Assembly (NCBI GenBank): GCA_937931775.1
Contig: CALHAQ010000108.1
Location: 1 to 6,714, forward strand
Length of the DNA stretch: 6,714 nucleotides
From: an uncultured Candidatus Altimarinota bacterium
GTDB lineage: Bacteria; Patescibacteriota; Gracilibacteria; BD1-5; UBA6164
Direction of reading: 5' to 3'
The notes below the pieces were generated by a model that worked only from the letters and a program-made list of their open reading frames with translations, did no database searches and was not told the DNA's origin. This document shows positions 1 to 5,934 of the stretch, one piece after another; position 1 is the stretch's first letter; every line of letters starts with the position of its first letter. A program made the position numbers and the translations under genes.

Positions 1-1
1 C

Positions 2-106
2 ATAGAAAAGAAAGGAGCCTTAGGGTGAACACTCAAATGAATATGACGAATACTCAGGTGTATGCCCTGGAATAAATGAGGATATGATCCTGTAGATAAA
101 CAATAA
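2..106 (+). CDS. yidD: Membrane protein insertion efficiency factor YidD, C-terminal part (5' end outside window)
   Basis: YidD is a small peripheral membrane protein thought to help YidC insert membrane proteins. Only the last 34 codons are in the window. Read with UGA as glycine (TGA at 26, 38, 44 and 77), the frame gives glycines spaced about every four residues, then RILRCMPW and GGYDPV, and ends at TAA 104-106. The pattern G..., R-x-LRC-x-P-W..., GG-x-DPV is the recognisable C-terminal signature of YidD. The first G of GGYDPV and three upstream glycines are UGA, so this short tail alone is strong evidence for the altered code. With the standard code the frame would be broken four times. 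YidD often sits near rnpA and rpmH; here the next gene on the same strand is an isoprenoid enzyme, 22 bases downstream. The identification rests on the C-terminal motif only. Confidence 0.85.
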
Positions 107-128
107 GAATTTGACATAAGTATTAATA

Positions 129-1172
129 ATGCTTATAAATAATAATATTACTTATAGCTATTTATCTATGCAAGAAATCCTAACTGGATACGAAAAATAC
201 GATGAATCAGGCTCTAATATTAGTATTGCTATGTCGATCGAGGAAATAGAAGTATCTATGAGAGATAGAGATCCTGAAAAATATGGGGATTTTGATGAGG
301 TGCTTGCAAAAGTAGAGCTTACTCTCAGGCTTATGAGAATCCCAGAATATAAAAAAAGGGCAAGACTCTTTGATTTAGTCTATCATGCAATGAGATTTAT
401 TGATGACGTTGTAGATGGAGATACTAAGCCACCTCTCCCTCTATCAGATCGTAAAAGTTTAGTAGAAAGTATCATGTTTGCAGATATTTCTGAAATTAGA
501 AATCCATTATACCGAGAAATGATTCTAGAAATTCAAGAAATATGAAAAAATCTCTGAGTATATGATGAAATGATGAAGGGGATTTCACAAATCATAATTT
601 CGATGAAGTTTGATTTAGACCGAATCATGGATACTGACAAAGTAAGAAGTAGGGATGACCTAGAAGAGAATTTTCATAAAATGGATATAATCGGAACCAT
701 TGCAGGAACAGCAATTATTTTTTGAATAGACCCAAGAGAATCTATACCTCTTATTACTCCTCTTTGAGAGGCATGTAGAGTCATGTACAACCTAAGAGAT
801 TTTTGAGAAGATATTGTTGCGGACCTAATAAATATCCCAAGAGAAAGTTTAGATATATTTGGTATATCGATGTCAGATATAGACTCTGTAAAAGAATCTG
901 GAAAGCAGATTGATTACGCTAAACTTCCTGAATCAATAAAGCAATGGATGAGGTCTGAAATTCAAAAGATAGATGAACTGCTTGATACACATCAAAAAAA
1001 TATGGAGCAAAATATTAGGTTTAGTGATAATAAGAAAATACTTCAATGATATAGGAATCTTATTTTAAAAAAATTGGTATTTCCAAAAACATATACAAAC
1101 GAGATATTTGAACGAATACCTAGGATTCTAGAAGATATATGAAGTGAAAACTTGCAATTACATAATTTTTAA
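129..1172 (+). CDS. Squalene/phytoene synthase-family protein (head-to-head prenyl transferase)
   Basis: This 347-residue protein needs seven UGA codons read as Gly (543, 555, 723, 765, 804, 1047, 1140). Family members join two C15 or C20 prenyl diphosphates head to head, giving squalene, dehydrosqualene or phytoene. Both metal-binding acidic motifs are visible. The first is R-F-I-D-D-V-V-D-G-D (D92, D93, D96, D98). The second is NLRDFGED (R223, D224, E227, D228), followed by IPRESLDIFGIS, matching the usual LRDVGED...LPRE-x-L-x-x-FG-x-S. G226 in RDFGED is UGA-encoded. In most members the second motif reads N-x-LRD with Asn one residue earlier; here that site is Tyr and Asn follows it. Length fits a single-domain family member, with a somewhat long N-terminus. 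The start at 129 is the first ATG after an in-frame TAA at 117; no Shine-Dalgarno is visible. Substrate and product cannot be assigned, and no other carotenoid or hopanoid gene is present here. It lies 22 bases after yidD, possibly co-transcribed. Confidence 0.8.
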
Positions 1173-1178
1173 TATAAT
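1152..1178 (+). promoter_or_regulatory. Candidate promoter for rplA
   Basis: TTGCAA at 1152-1157 and a perfect TATAAT at 1173-1178 are separated by 15 bases, a little short of the usual 17. They overlap the end of the preceding gene. A transcript would start near 1184 and carry a leader of about 95 bases before rplA. A second perfect TATAAT at 1269-1274 lies only 3 bases before the rplA ATG and has no recognisable -35, so it is less likely. The region is very AT-rich, so chance matches are common. Confidence 0.35.
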
Positions 1179-1180
1179 AA

Positions 1181-1277
1181 CGGGGCCTTGTAAAGGAAGC
1201 TAAGACCTAAATTATAGCATTATAGCTATTTTAAGAGAATATAGCGTCATTACCTTTTATTTTTTTATTATAATATT
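1181..1277 (+). promoter_or_regulatory. rplA 5' leader, possible L1 autoregulatory site
   Basis: This stretch between the synthase stop and rplA holds no gene. Its start is unusually GC-rich for this DNA and can fold: CCTT (1186-1189) pairs with AAGG (1193-1196) around a GTA loop, flanked by GGGG on the left and AAGCTAAGACC on the right, which could add a few pairs around an asymmetric internal loop. In many prokaryotes L1 represses its own mRNA by binding a leader element that mimics its 23S rRNA site, a helix with an asymmetric loop. The position fits that idea, but I cannot match the L1 consensus base by base. The rest of the leader (1203-1277) is AT-rich, with a weak ATAGC/GCTAT hairpin near 1214-1228. 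Confidence 0.2.
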
Positions 1278-1973
1278 ATGGCTGGAAAAAAGTATAAAAA
1301 AGCTACAGAATTCCTCAAAGAAGGAATGCAGTATAGTGTAGCCGAAGCAGTTGAACTGCTTGAACAAACAAATACTGTAAAATTTGATCCTACAGTAGAG
1401 ATTCATTTCAATCTCAATCTTGATCCAAAACATGTAGACCAGATGATCAGAACTACTGCTAAGCTTCCTCATGGAACTGGTAAAACTGCAAAAATATGCG
1501 CATTTTCTGATACTCATTCTGCTGCTGATCTCAAAAAAGCTGGTGCAACAGAGGCAGGTGGTGAAGACCTTATAGCTGATATCGCAGCTGGAAACGTAGC
1601 TCTTGATTTTGACAGCTGTGTTGCTACTCCATCTATGATGAGACATCTCGGGAAAATCGCGAGAGTACTCGGACCAAAAGGACTGATGCCAAATCCTAAA
1701 ACGGGAACAGTTGGTGAAGATCTTGTTGCTGTAGTAACTGATATTGCAGGAGGTACATTTGAATTTAGAACTGACAAACATGGAAATGTTCACTCTATCT
1801 TCGGAAAACTCTCATTTGGGAAAGAAAAACTTATAGAAAATCTCGAAGCTTTTCTTGCTACTATTCAAGATGTTAAGCCAAGTGGATCAAAAGGAAAATA
1901 TATCAACTCTGCAGTAGTATGTAATGCTATGGGACCTGGTATTAGGCTTAACATGAATACTGATGAAGCGTAA
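1278..1973 (+). CDS. rplA: 50S ribosomal protein L1
   Basis: L1 (uL1) binds 23S rRNA at the mobile L1 stalk, helps release E-site tRNA, and in many bacteria represses its own mRNA. The protein is 231 residues, the normal bacterial length. It carries the L1 signature G-P-K-G-L-M-P-N-P-K-T-G-T-V at residues 132-145 in the second domain, the N-terminal K-K-Y-K-K-A start, and the conserved end with MGPG-x-R-L. It is the only gene here without a single UGA codon: all 22 glycines use GGN, as expected for a highly expressed gene avoiding the reassigned codon. It usually follows rplK; here it stands alone, between an isoprenoid enzyme and a strong terminator, so it is probably transcribed by itself. 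No Shine-Dalgarno is seen; the bases before ATG are almost pure A/T. Confidence 0.97.
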   Translation: MAGKKYKKATEFLKEGMQYSVAEAVELLEQTNTVKFDPTVEIHFNLNLDPKHVDQMIRTTAKLPHGTGKTAKICAFSDTHSAADLKKAGATEAGGEDLIADIAAGNVALDFDSCVATPSMMRHLGKIARVLGPKGLMPNPKTGTVGEDLVAVVTDIAGGTFEFRTDKHGNVHSIFGKLSFGKEKLIENLEAFLATIQDVKPSGSKGKYINSAVVCNAMGPGIRLNMNTDEA

Positions 1974-1982
1974 TTACTCTTA

Positions 1983-2026
1983 GAAATAAAAAAACACTTT
2001 CAGTATTGGAAGTGTTTTTTTATTTC
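1983..2026. terminator. Bidirectional intrinsic terminator between rplA and the SUF operon
   Basis: A perfect 17-bp inverted repeat (1983-1999 with 2010-2026) encloses a 10-base loop. Each arm carries a run of seven A or T next to an ACACTT/AAGTGT core, so either strand gives a hairpin followed by a U tract. It lies 9 bases after the rplA stop and ends the convergent rrf2-type gene too; the stop codon of that gene (2020-2022) sits inside the right arm. Confidence 0.9.
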
Positions 2027-2415
2027 TTCACTATTTTATCAAGTGTCTGCATCTTAAGTAAACTATTAAATCCTCTTTGCAAGTTTCATAGAACATCCGT
2101 GGTATAGCAGTCTGATTTTTTTTCGCAATAAATGTCTTTGGTACAATCTGTAAGTCAGATCTCTTCTCATACAGCAAGAAATATATCATAAAGTGATATT
2201 TGATTTGTATCCATAGCAAGCATAACTCCTCCTCCACGTCCCTGTTTTGAGATAAGAATACCAGCCTTATGTAGATCAGGAATGATCCTCCTCAAGCATG
2301 TCTCACTCATACCTTCGTGTGCGACAATATCTTTTATTTGCACAAGCCCTCATACATCTGCTATATAGCAAAGAGCCTTAAGAGCATCATCTCATGTTTG
2401 CGAAAGTTTTATCAT
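2020..2415 (-). CDS. IscR-like Rrf2-family Fe-S-responsive transcriptional regulator
   Basis: This 131-residue Rrf2-family regulator needs five UGA codons as Gly (residues 8, 22, 83, 87, 110). The N-terminal winged helix-turn-helix is recognisable: M-I-K-L-S start, ALKALCYIA helix, S-E-T-C-L-R-R-I-I recognition region (about 37-45), L-H-K-A-G-I-L, and the wing S-K-Q-G-R-G-G-G-V (56-64). The C-terminal half has Cys91, Cys97 and Cys103, i.e. C-x5-C-x5-C. That is the spacing of the three cysteines binding [2Fe-2S] in E. coli IscR. The IscR histidine ligand three residues after the last Cys is Thr106 here. As the last gene of the SUF operon, one base after the scaffold gene, it probably senses cluster supply and controls the operon; this is inference. 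Family assignment is firm; whether it is functionally IscR or another Fe-S Rrf2 member is open. Confidence 0.88.
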
Positions 2416-2416
2416 C

Positions 2417-2818
2417 TTATATTTTTAATACATCATCAAAAGTATCAAGTTTATCTCCTAGTATATGCGTATGAATAGCATTTCGAGTCGTTAACAAACC
2501 AAGTACAGAAGCTTGTTTCCTCCTATCAGAAACAGGAGCTTCGATAAGCTCTTCTATATAACTATATCCAAGAGTTAAAATTTCTGGAATCTTCATACCA
2601 ATAATACTCTCTCCAAAGACGCTCGCACACGCAGTAGTAATAATTGCAGTATCTCCCTCAAATGACCAAGCCTTAATAGTCTCTCCATCAAGCTTTATAT
2701 ATACCTTAAGATCATCTCAACAAGTACGATTTTCCTCCCAGAATGATATATCATACTCTGGAAGTACTCATCTATTTAGTGGAGTTTTACTATAATATGT
2801 AATTGTCTCGTTATACAT
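2417..2818 (-). CDS. NifU/IscU-like Fe-S cluster scaffold protein (SufU-like), atypical cysteines
   Basis: This 133-residue protein matches the NifU N-terminal/IscU/SufU fold. It has L-N-R-G-V-L near the N-terminus, N-R-T-C-G-D-D (30-36, Cys33 and Asp35), then K-x-W-S-F-E-G-D-T-A (49-58), and the helix T-T-A-C-A-S-V-F-G-E (61-70). Two Gly codons are UGA (17 and 34), the second being the invariant Gly of CGD. Only the first of three canonical cysteines is in place. The usual G-x-G-C-A-I-S motif reads G-D-T-A-I-I-T, so its Cys is Ala58. A new Cys64 replaces Ser in the following A-S-A-S. The third site, normally R-x-K-C-A, is R-R-K-Q-A with Gln102. The short spacing shows it lacks the insertion typical of SufU and is closer to IscU in length. 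Its TAATG start overlaps the sufS stop by one base, suggesting coupling and work with SufS as sulfur donor. Confidence 0.83.
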
Positions 2819-4044
2819 TATTTTAAATCATTAATAGCGTTTTCTAGTGTTTCAAAAAACAGGTCAAGGTCTTCTCTTGTATTATATATTTGTAAACTCA
2901 TACGACAAGTATGTGTCTGTCATACATACTCCATAAATGGCTCAGCGCAATGCTGTCCAGCCCTCACGCATATATTTTTATCAGCAAGATAGTCAGAAAT
3001 ATCAAAGCTATGTACTCACGTGACTGCAAAGGTAAATACTCCTACTCTATCCTTTTTCTTAGATGAACCTATAAGTGTAAGTCCAGAAATTTTTACAAAT
3101 TTCTCCAGACTATATTCCACAAGATCTGCTTCTATCTCCTCAAGTTTCTTATATCCTCAAATACTCTCTAGATACTCAAAAGCTCGAAGTATACTCACAG
3201 CTCCTGAAAGGTTTGGAGTTCCTGGTTCAAATTTATCTGGGAGTTTGTTACTATGCGTAAAACTCTTTTGTTTTACTTCTCCTATCGCTCCTCCACCTGA
3301 AAATATTGGTTTCAACTTCATGAGAAGTTCTTCTTTTGCCCAGAGTACCCCTATTCAGCTATCAGCAAAGACCTTATGACCAGTAAAGAATAACGCGTCA
3401 CAGCCAAGCTCAGAAACATTCACACTAAAGTGAGGAACACTCTGAGATGCATCTACAATCAGGAGAGGTTTTTTATTACCATAATGCGCTCTAAGAGTAT
3501 AATTTACTTTCGCAATATCAAAGACCTGTCCCGTAGTATTACTCACATGAGCGAGTGATACTATTTTGACGCTACTATTCAGCTTAGATTTCAAATCTTC
3601 ATAATCTATATCAAAATTATCTGTCACTCATACAAACTCAACATTGATTCCATAATCTTCTTTGAGAATGAGCCAAGGAACCACATTGGCATGATGCTCT
3701 ACGACACTCACAATAACTGTGTCTCATTTTTTGAGCAGCTTTGTTCTCCAAATACTCTGAGCTAATAGATTTAATGCGTAGGTAGAATTTCCACTATAGA
3801 TTACTTCTCTCCAAGAGTCAGCTCCAATATGCTTCGCAACTATCTTTTTAGAGTCCTCATAGAGTTTTTCTGATATTTCTGAGATATCATAACTCCCGCG
3901 ATGAATATTCGCGTAACTACTCCTCAAATACTCAGCAACTCCGTCTATTACCATATCAGGTTTTTGACTTGTTGCGGTACTATCAAGGTAGACTAAATCA
4001 GGATGAGTAGTAAATATAGGGAAATCTTTTTTAATATTTGACAT
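2818..4044 (-). CDS. sufS: Cysteine desulfurase SufS
   Basis: SufS is a PLP enzyme that removes sulfur from cysteine as an enzyme-bound persulfide for Fe-S cluster assembly. The 408-residue length is typical of the family (about 405). Visible landmarks are Y-L-D-S-T-A-T-S-Q-K-P (19-29); N-I-H-R-G; E-H-H-A-N (116-120) with the PLP-stacking His; H-V-S-N-T-T-G (166-172); D198 and Q201 in D-A-S-Q-S; the PLP lysine K224 in T-G-H-K; F-E-P-G-T-P-N; and the catalytic loop R-A-G-Q-H-C-A-E-P with Cys366. Six UGA codons are read as Gly (residues 107, 139, 230, 296, 343, 375), including the Gly after H-K-x-x-A-D-S. The R-x-G-x-H-C-A-x-P loop places it with SufS/group II desulfurases rather than IscS. It is the first gene after the structured sufD-sufS gap and may have its own promoter. 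No Shine-Dalgarno is visible. Confidence 0.96.
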
Positions 4045-4067
4045 TTATATATTTTATGTAAAATAAT
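4038..4067 (+). promoter_or_regulatory. Candidate plus-strand promoter over the sufS start
   Basis: A perfect TTGACA (4038-4043) and AATAAT (4062-4067, five of six matches to TATAAT) are separated by 18 bases. Transcription would start near 4074 and run through the sufD-sufS gap towards the hairpin at 4237-4252, away from sufS. The TTGACA arises partly from the first codons of sufS on the other strand, so it may be chance. Confidence 0.3.
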
Positions 4068-4074
4068 TTACGAT

Positions 4075-4120
4075 TTATACTAACCGAAATCTTAATAATT
4101 GGGATAGGTGTTTAGTATAA
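4075..4120. repeat. Perfect 9-bp inverted repeat upstream of sufS
   Basis: TTATACTAA (4075-4083) and TTAGTATAA (4112-4120) are exact reverse complements separated by 28 bases. Next to each arm, CC (4084-4085) and GG in GGTGT partly extend the symmetry. The right arm contains the candidate -10 of sufS, so it could be an operator for the Rrf2 regulator encoded at the operon end, or the stem of an RNA. It does not clearly match the published IscR type 1 or type 2 consensus. Confidence 0.45.
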
Positions 4121-4143
4121 GCGAAAGGATAGAATGCTGCCAG
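4114..4143 (-). promoter_or_regulatory. Candidate internal promoter for sufS
   Basis: Read on the minus strand, CTGGCA (4143-4138, four of six matches to TTGACA) lies 18 bases before TATACT (4119-4114, five of six matches to TATAAT). A transcript would begin near 4107 and carry a leader of about 60 bases to the sufS ATG. The -10 is inside one arm of the inverted repeat, so a bound repressor could block it. This would let sufS, the scaffold and the regulator be expressed separately from sufB-sufD. Confidence 0.35.
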
Positions 4144-4236
4144 CAGCTATATGTTTAGTGCTATTTTTCGCATTAATGTGGTTAATATGCACAGGACTAA
4201 GTGGAGGATAAATTCCTCTTTTAAAAAATGGTTTTC

Positions 4237-4260
4237 GGCTCAGGCCGGAGCCTTTATTTT
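4237..4260 (+). terminator. Intrinsic terminator-like hairpin at the end of the sufD-sufS gap
   Basis: GGCTC (4237-4241) pairs with GAGCC (4248-4252) around a 6-base loop and is followed on the plus strand by TTTATTTT and more T. This is a conventional plus-strand terminator, although no plus-strand gene precedes it. On the minus strand the hairpin lies just after the sufD stop, followed by GAAAACCATTTTTT, a weaker terminator that might give partial termination between sufD and sufS. Confidence 0.5.
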
Positions 4261-4931
4261 TGTTTTATCCTCTCTAGAATTCTTTCTTTCACGTCATTAT
4301 ATAGTTCTTCATGCTGTTCTTCTAGGTCTCCGAATATTTTTGCGATATAGCTCTCGAGCATAAGGACTGTTGCATCCTCTCTTGGAAGTCCTCGACTACG
4401 GAGATAAAAGAGTTTGTCGTCAGAAATACGCTCCATATTACAGGCATGAGACGCTTTTACATCATTACTATGTACGAGCAGAGTTGGGAGTCCTCTGACT
4501 TTACCTGTGGTTCAGAGGAAAATATTCTCTTCTACAAGATATCACTCAACCTTTTCGATTCACTCAGTAATATGAACAATCCCATCAAGGTCTATTATTC
4601 CACCATCAGATACAAAGCTCACAATATTCATATCAAGAAAAGCTCATGACGCTGATAGCTCTCCATTTATTTTTGAAGTAATTTTTTCTCAAGTAGAGCT
4701 GAGAAGCGCAAATACCTCACACCTACTATCCATACCATTAATTAGAAAGTGTTTATTAAAAGTAGCCTCTGTCTCAAAATATCCAAAGTATTTGAGAGAA
4801 GCTCCTTTTCCAAAAGTAACTTGCTCGAGCTTGTCTGCTTCATCATATATTCTTGCTGATACTCAATCTGCAATGTGTACGTGTGACTGGATATCACTAC
4901 TCATATAGAGTTTATTTTCTGTAAGATTCAT
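4254..4931 (-). CDS. sufD: Fe-S cluster assembly protein SufD, short form
   Basis: SufD pairs with SufB in the SufBC2D scaffold, which builds clusters with the SufC ATPase. Six UGA codons are read as Gly (in A-D-G-V, S-T-G-E, A-S-G-A, T-E-G-I, V-E-G-Y and F-L-G-T). The C-terminal signature is clear: V-H-S-N-D-V-K-A-S-H (His162 equivalent to the conserved SufD His), then I-S-D-D-K-L-F-Y-L-R-S-R-G-L-P-R-E-D-A with the usual D-x-L-F-Y-L-x-S-R-G, and a charged C-terminal helix. At 225 residues it is about half the usual SufD length (about 420) and seems to keep mainly the beta-helix core and C-terminal helices, without the N-terminal helical domain. The Gly of the usual H-G-A-T is absent (H-A-C-N). 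The ATG at 4931 lies 6 bases after the carrier gene stop. It is named SufD rather than SufB because a separate SufB with its Cys and Glu is present. Confidence 0.88.
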
Positions 4932-4937
4932 AGCTTG

Positions 4938-5333
4938 TTAAATATTTTTATTTTTAAAATTCATTCGTAAGAGTTTGAGTTTCTCTAGATCAATAACTGG
5001 GGCTGGTTTCTCAAAAGCGAAACTGGTTCAGCATCAACATCTATCTTCTACCTCATCACTGGCAAATATATATCTGGACTTTGCTTCTCATGTATGATCT
5101 GCAACTACTACCCTTGTTATCTTCGCATTCTCGAGATATTCTCGATCTGTTTTAGGAACATAGAGATCAAAGCCATACTCACTTTGCAGCTTATCTATAT
5201 CATCTTCTATCTCAAACTCACTACTCATATCTATCTTTGTTCCACTACAACCAGCCTCATAAAAAAACACTTTGAGTTTCTTTACTCCTGTCTCTTCAAA
5301 TTCGGATACTGTTTTTTTATCGAGTGTAAGCAT
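4938..5333 (-). CDS. A-type Fe-S carrier protein (SufA/IscA/ErpA family)
   Basis: A-type carriers (HesB domain) receive clusters from the scaffold and deliver them to apo-proteins. This 131-residue protein has the three conserved cysteines: Cys29 in F-Y-E-A-G-C-S-G, and Cys99 and Cys101 in C-G-C-G-T-S-F. Three glycines are UGA-encoded (82, 100, 102). Both glycines of C-G-C-G are UGA, so in the standard code the gene would stop at residue 82 and lose two of its three ligands. After C-G-C-G-T-S-F-A-F there is a tail of about 25 residues, longer than in most family members, ending in a Lys/Asn-rich stretch. The ATG overlaps the stop of the upstream membrane protein gene (TAATG), and sufD follows after 6 bases. 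The subfamily (SufA, IscA or ErpA) cannot be fixed from sequence alone; location suggests SufA. Confidence 0.93.
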
Positions 5334-5917
5334 TAAAATATATTATGAGAATTTATTTCGCTTGATAAAGAATCATTTATCTTTATTTCCTGATCTTTTA
5401 AATAATTATACCTTCACAATGCAGGTTTTTCTTCTAAGTCACTCACATCTAAGTAATAATTAGTCTCCATATTAGTATATTCTGTAAATAGTTCTTTAGT
5501 TTTTGGGAAATATACAAATGCTTTTGCATATATTTTCTCTCGCATAAACTGTCGTTTATCTCTTAGTTTAGACAATTCGTCACTTAGTCTATAATAGTTA
5601 TCTTCATCTTCTTTAACCATCTTATCTGATGCTTTTTCATTATGCAAAGATATTTCTAATAATTCCTTCTTAAAATCTACATCATCTGATAAGCTTTCTT
5701 CATCGTCACAAATTGTTTGATAATTCCAGAATAGTTGCATTAATTCTTCTCACTGTTTTCTAAGGTCAATATAGTTAGATGATTTAGCTTGAAAGTACAC
5801 TCATACAAAACCTATTATTCATCATACTACAACTCATTTCAATCACTCTGAAATATCACTTAATAATAAACATACTGTGATTCATCAAATAATTAATAAT
5901 GTAAGTATAACTCTCAT
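5333..5917 (-). CDS. Small membrane protein of unknown function embedded in the SUF operon
   Basis: I do not recognise this 194-residue protein. Reading nine UGA codons as Gly joins the N-terminal part, which is full of TGA, to a longer charged region. Residues 1-19 and about 27-43 are hydrophobic and look like two transmembrane helices separated by a short acidic loop (D-I-S-E). The second is glycine-rich (GG-x-x-G-x-x-G), which could pack helix to helix. Residues about 44-194 are strongly charged, acidic overall, with likely helical or coiled-coil stretches (K-E-L-L-E-I, L-S-K-L-R-D-K-R) and an aromatic segment near 141-165. Nine of its ten glycines are UGA, the highest share here. The start is the ATG after the sufB stop (17-base gap), without a Shine-Dalgarno; a downstream Met at residue 60 would remove both helices. 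Its stop overlaps the start of the A-type carrier, implying co-translation. It could anchor Fe-S assembly at the membrane, but that is a guess. Confidence 0.75.
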
Positions 5918-5934
5918 AAATTGTTTTAAATAGA

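Larger units (their letters stand above)
4074..4262 (+). ncRNA. Candidate small RNA or structured leader in the sufD-sufS gap
   Basis: The 209 bases between sufD and sufS hold no credible protein gene but many potential hairpins. They are a 9-bp inverted repeat (4075-4083 with 4112-4120), GCTG/CAGC (4136-4139 with 4144-4147), GCATTAA with TTAATATGC (4170-4176 with 4182-4190, one bulge), GAGGA/TCCTC (4204-4208 with 4214-4218) and GGCTC/GAGCC (4237-4252) followed by T-rich sequence. A candidate promoter lies upstream and an intrinsic terminator at the end, consistent with a plus-strand RNA of about 190 bases. CCGAAA (4084-4089) could also pair with TTTCGG (4233-4238). It does not match tmRNA, SRP RNA, RNase P RNA or a tRNA by the motifs I know. 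The same structures could instead be an operon-internal leader on the minus strand. Confidence 0.25.

Noticed and set aside
1..75. Open frame in frame 1 at the left edge ending at TAA 73-75
   Set aside because: The neighbouring frame, read with UGA as Gly, gives the YidD signature; this one gives no recognisable sequence.
129..1172. Pseudogene or multiple frameshifts in the synthase and in the SUF genes
   Set aside because: Every interruption is TGA, never TAA or TAG, frames stay constant, and restored glycines match conserved positions.
1269..1274. Perfect TATAAT just before rplA as a leaderless promoter
   Set aside because: It is 3 bases from the ATG with no recognisable -35; AT-rich sequence makes chance matches likely.
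1257..1793. Open frame on the minus strand over rplA (also 1514-1777)
   Set aside because: Shadow of rplA on the opposite strand; low-complexity Ser/Phe-rich product, and rplA is a certain gene.
3020..3379. Plus-strand open frame within sufS
   Set aside because: Antisense to conserved sufS sequence; Ser-rich product with no recognisable features.
4074..4262. tRNA, tmRNA, SRP RNA or RNase P RNA in the sufD-sufS gap
   Set aside because: No T-loop, CCA end, SRP tetraloop motif or RNase P conserved blocks could be found on either strand.
4151..4363. Plus-strand open frame across the sufD-sufS gap into sufD
   Set aside because: Runs antisense into the conserved sufD C-terminus and across a terminator hairpin; no domain seen.
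4446..5463. Plus-strand open frames opposite sufD, the A-type carrier and the membrane protein
   Set aside because: They are antisense to better supported genes and show no family motif.
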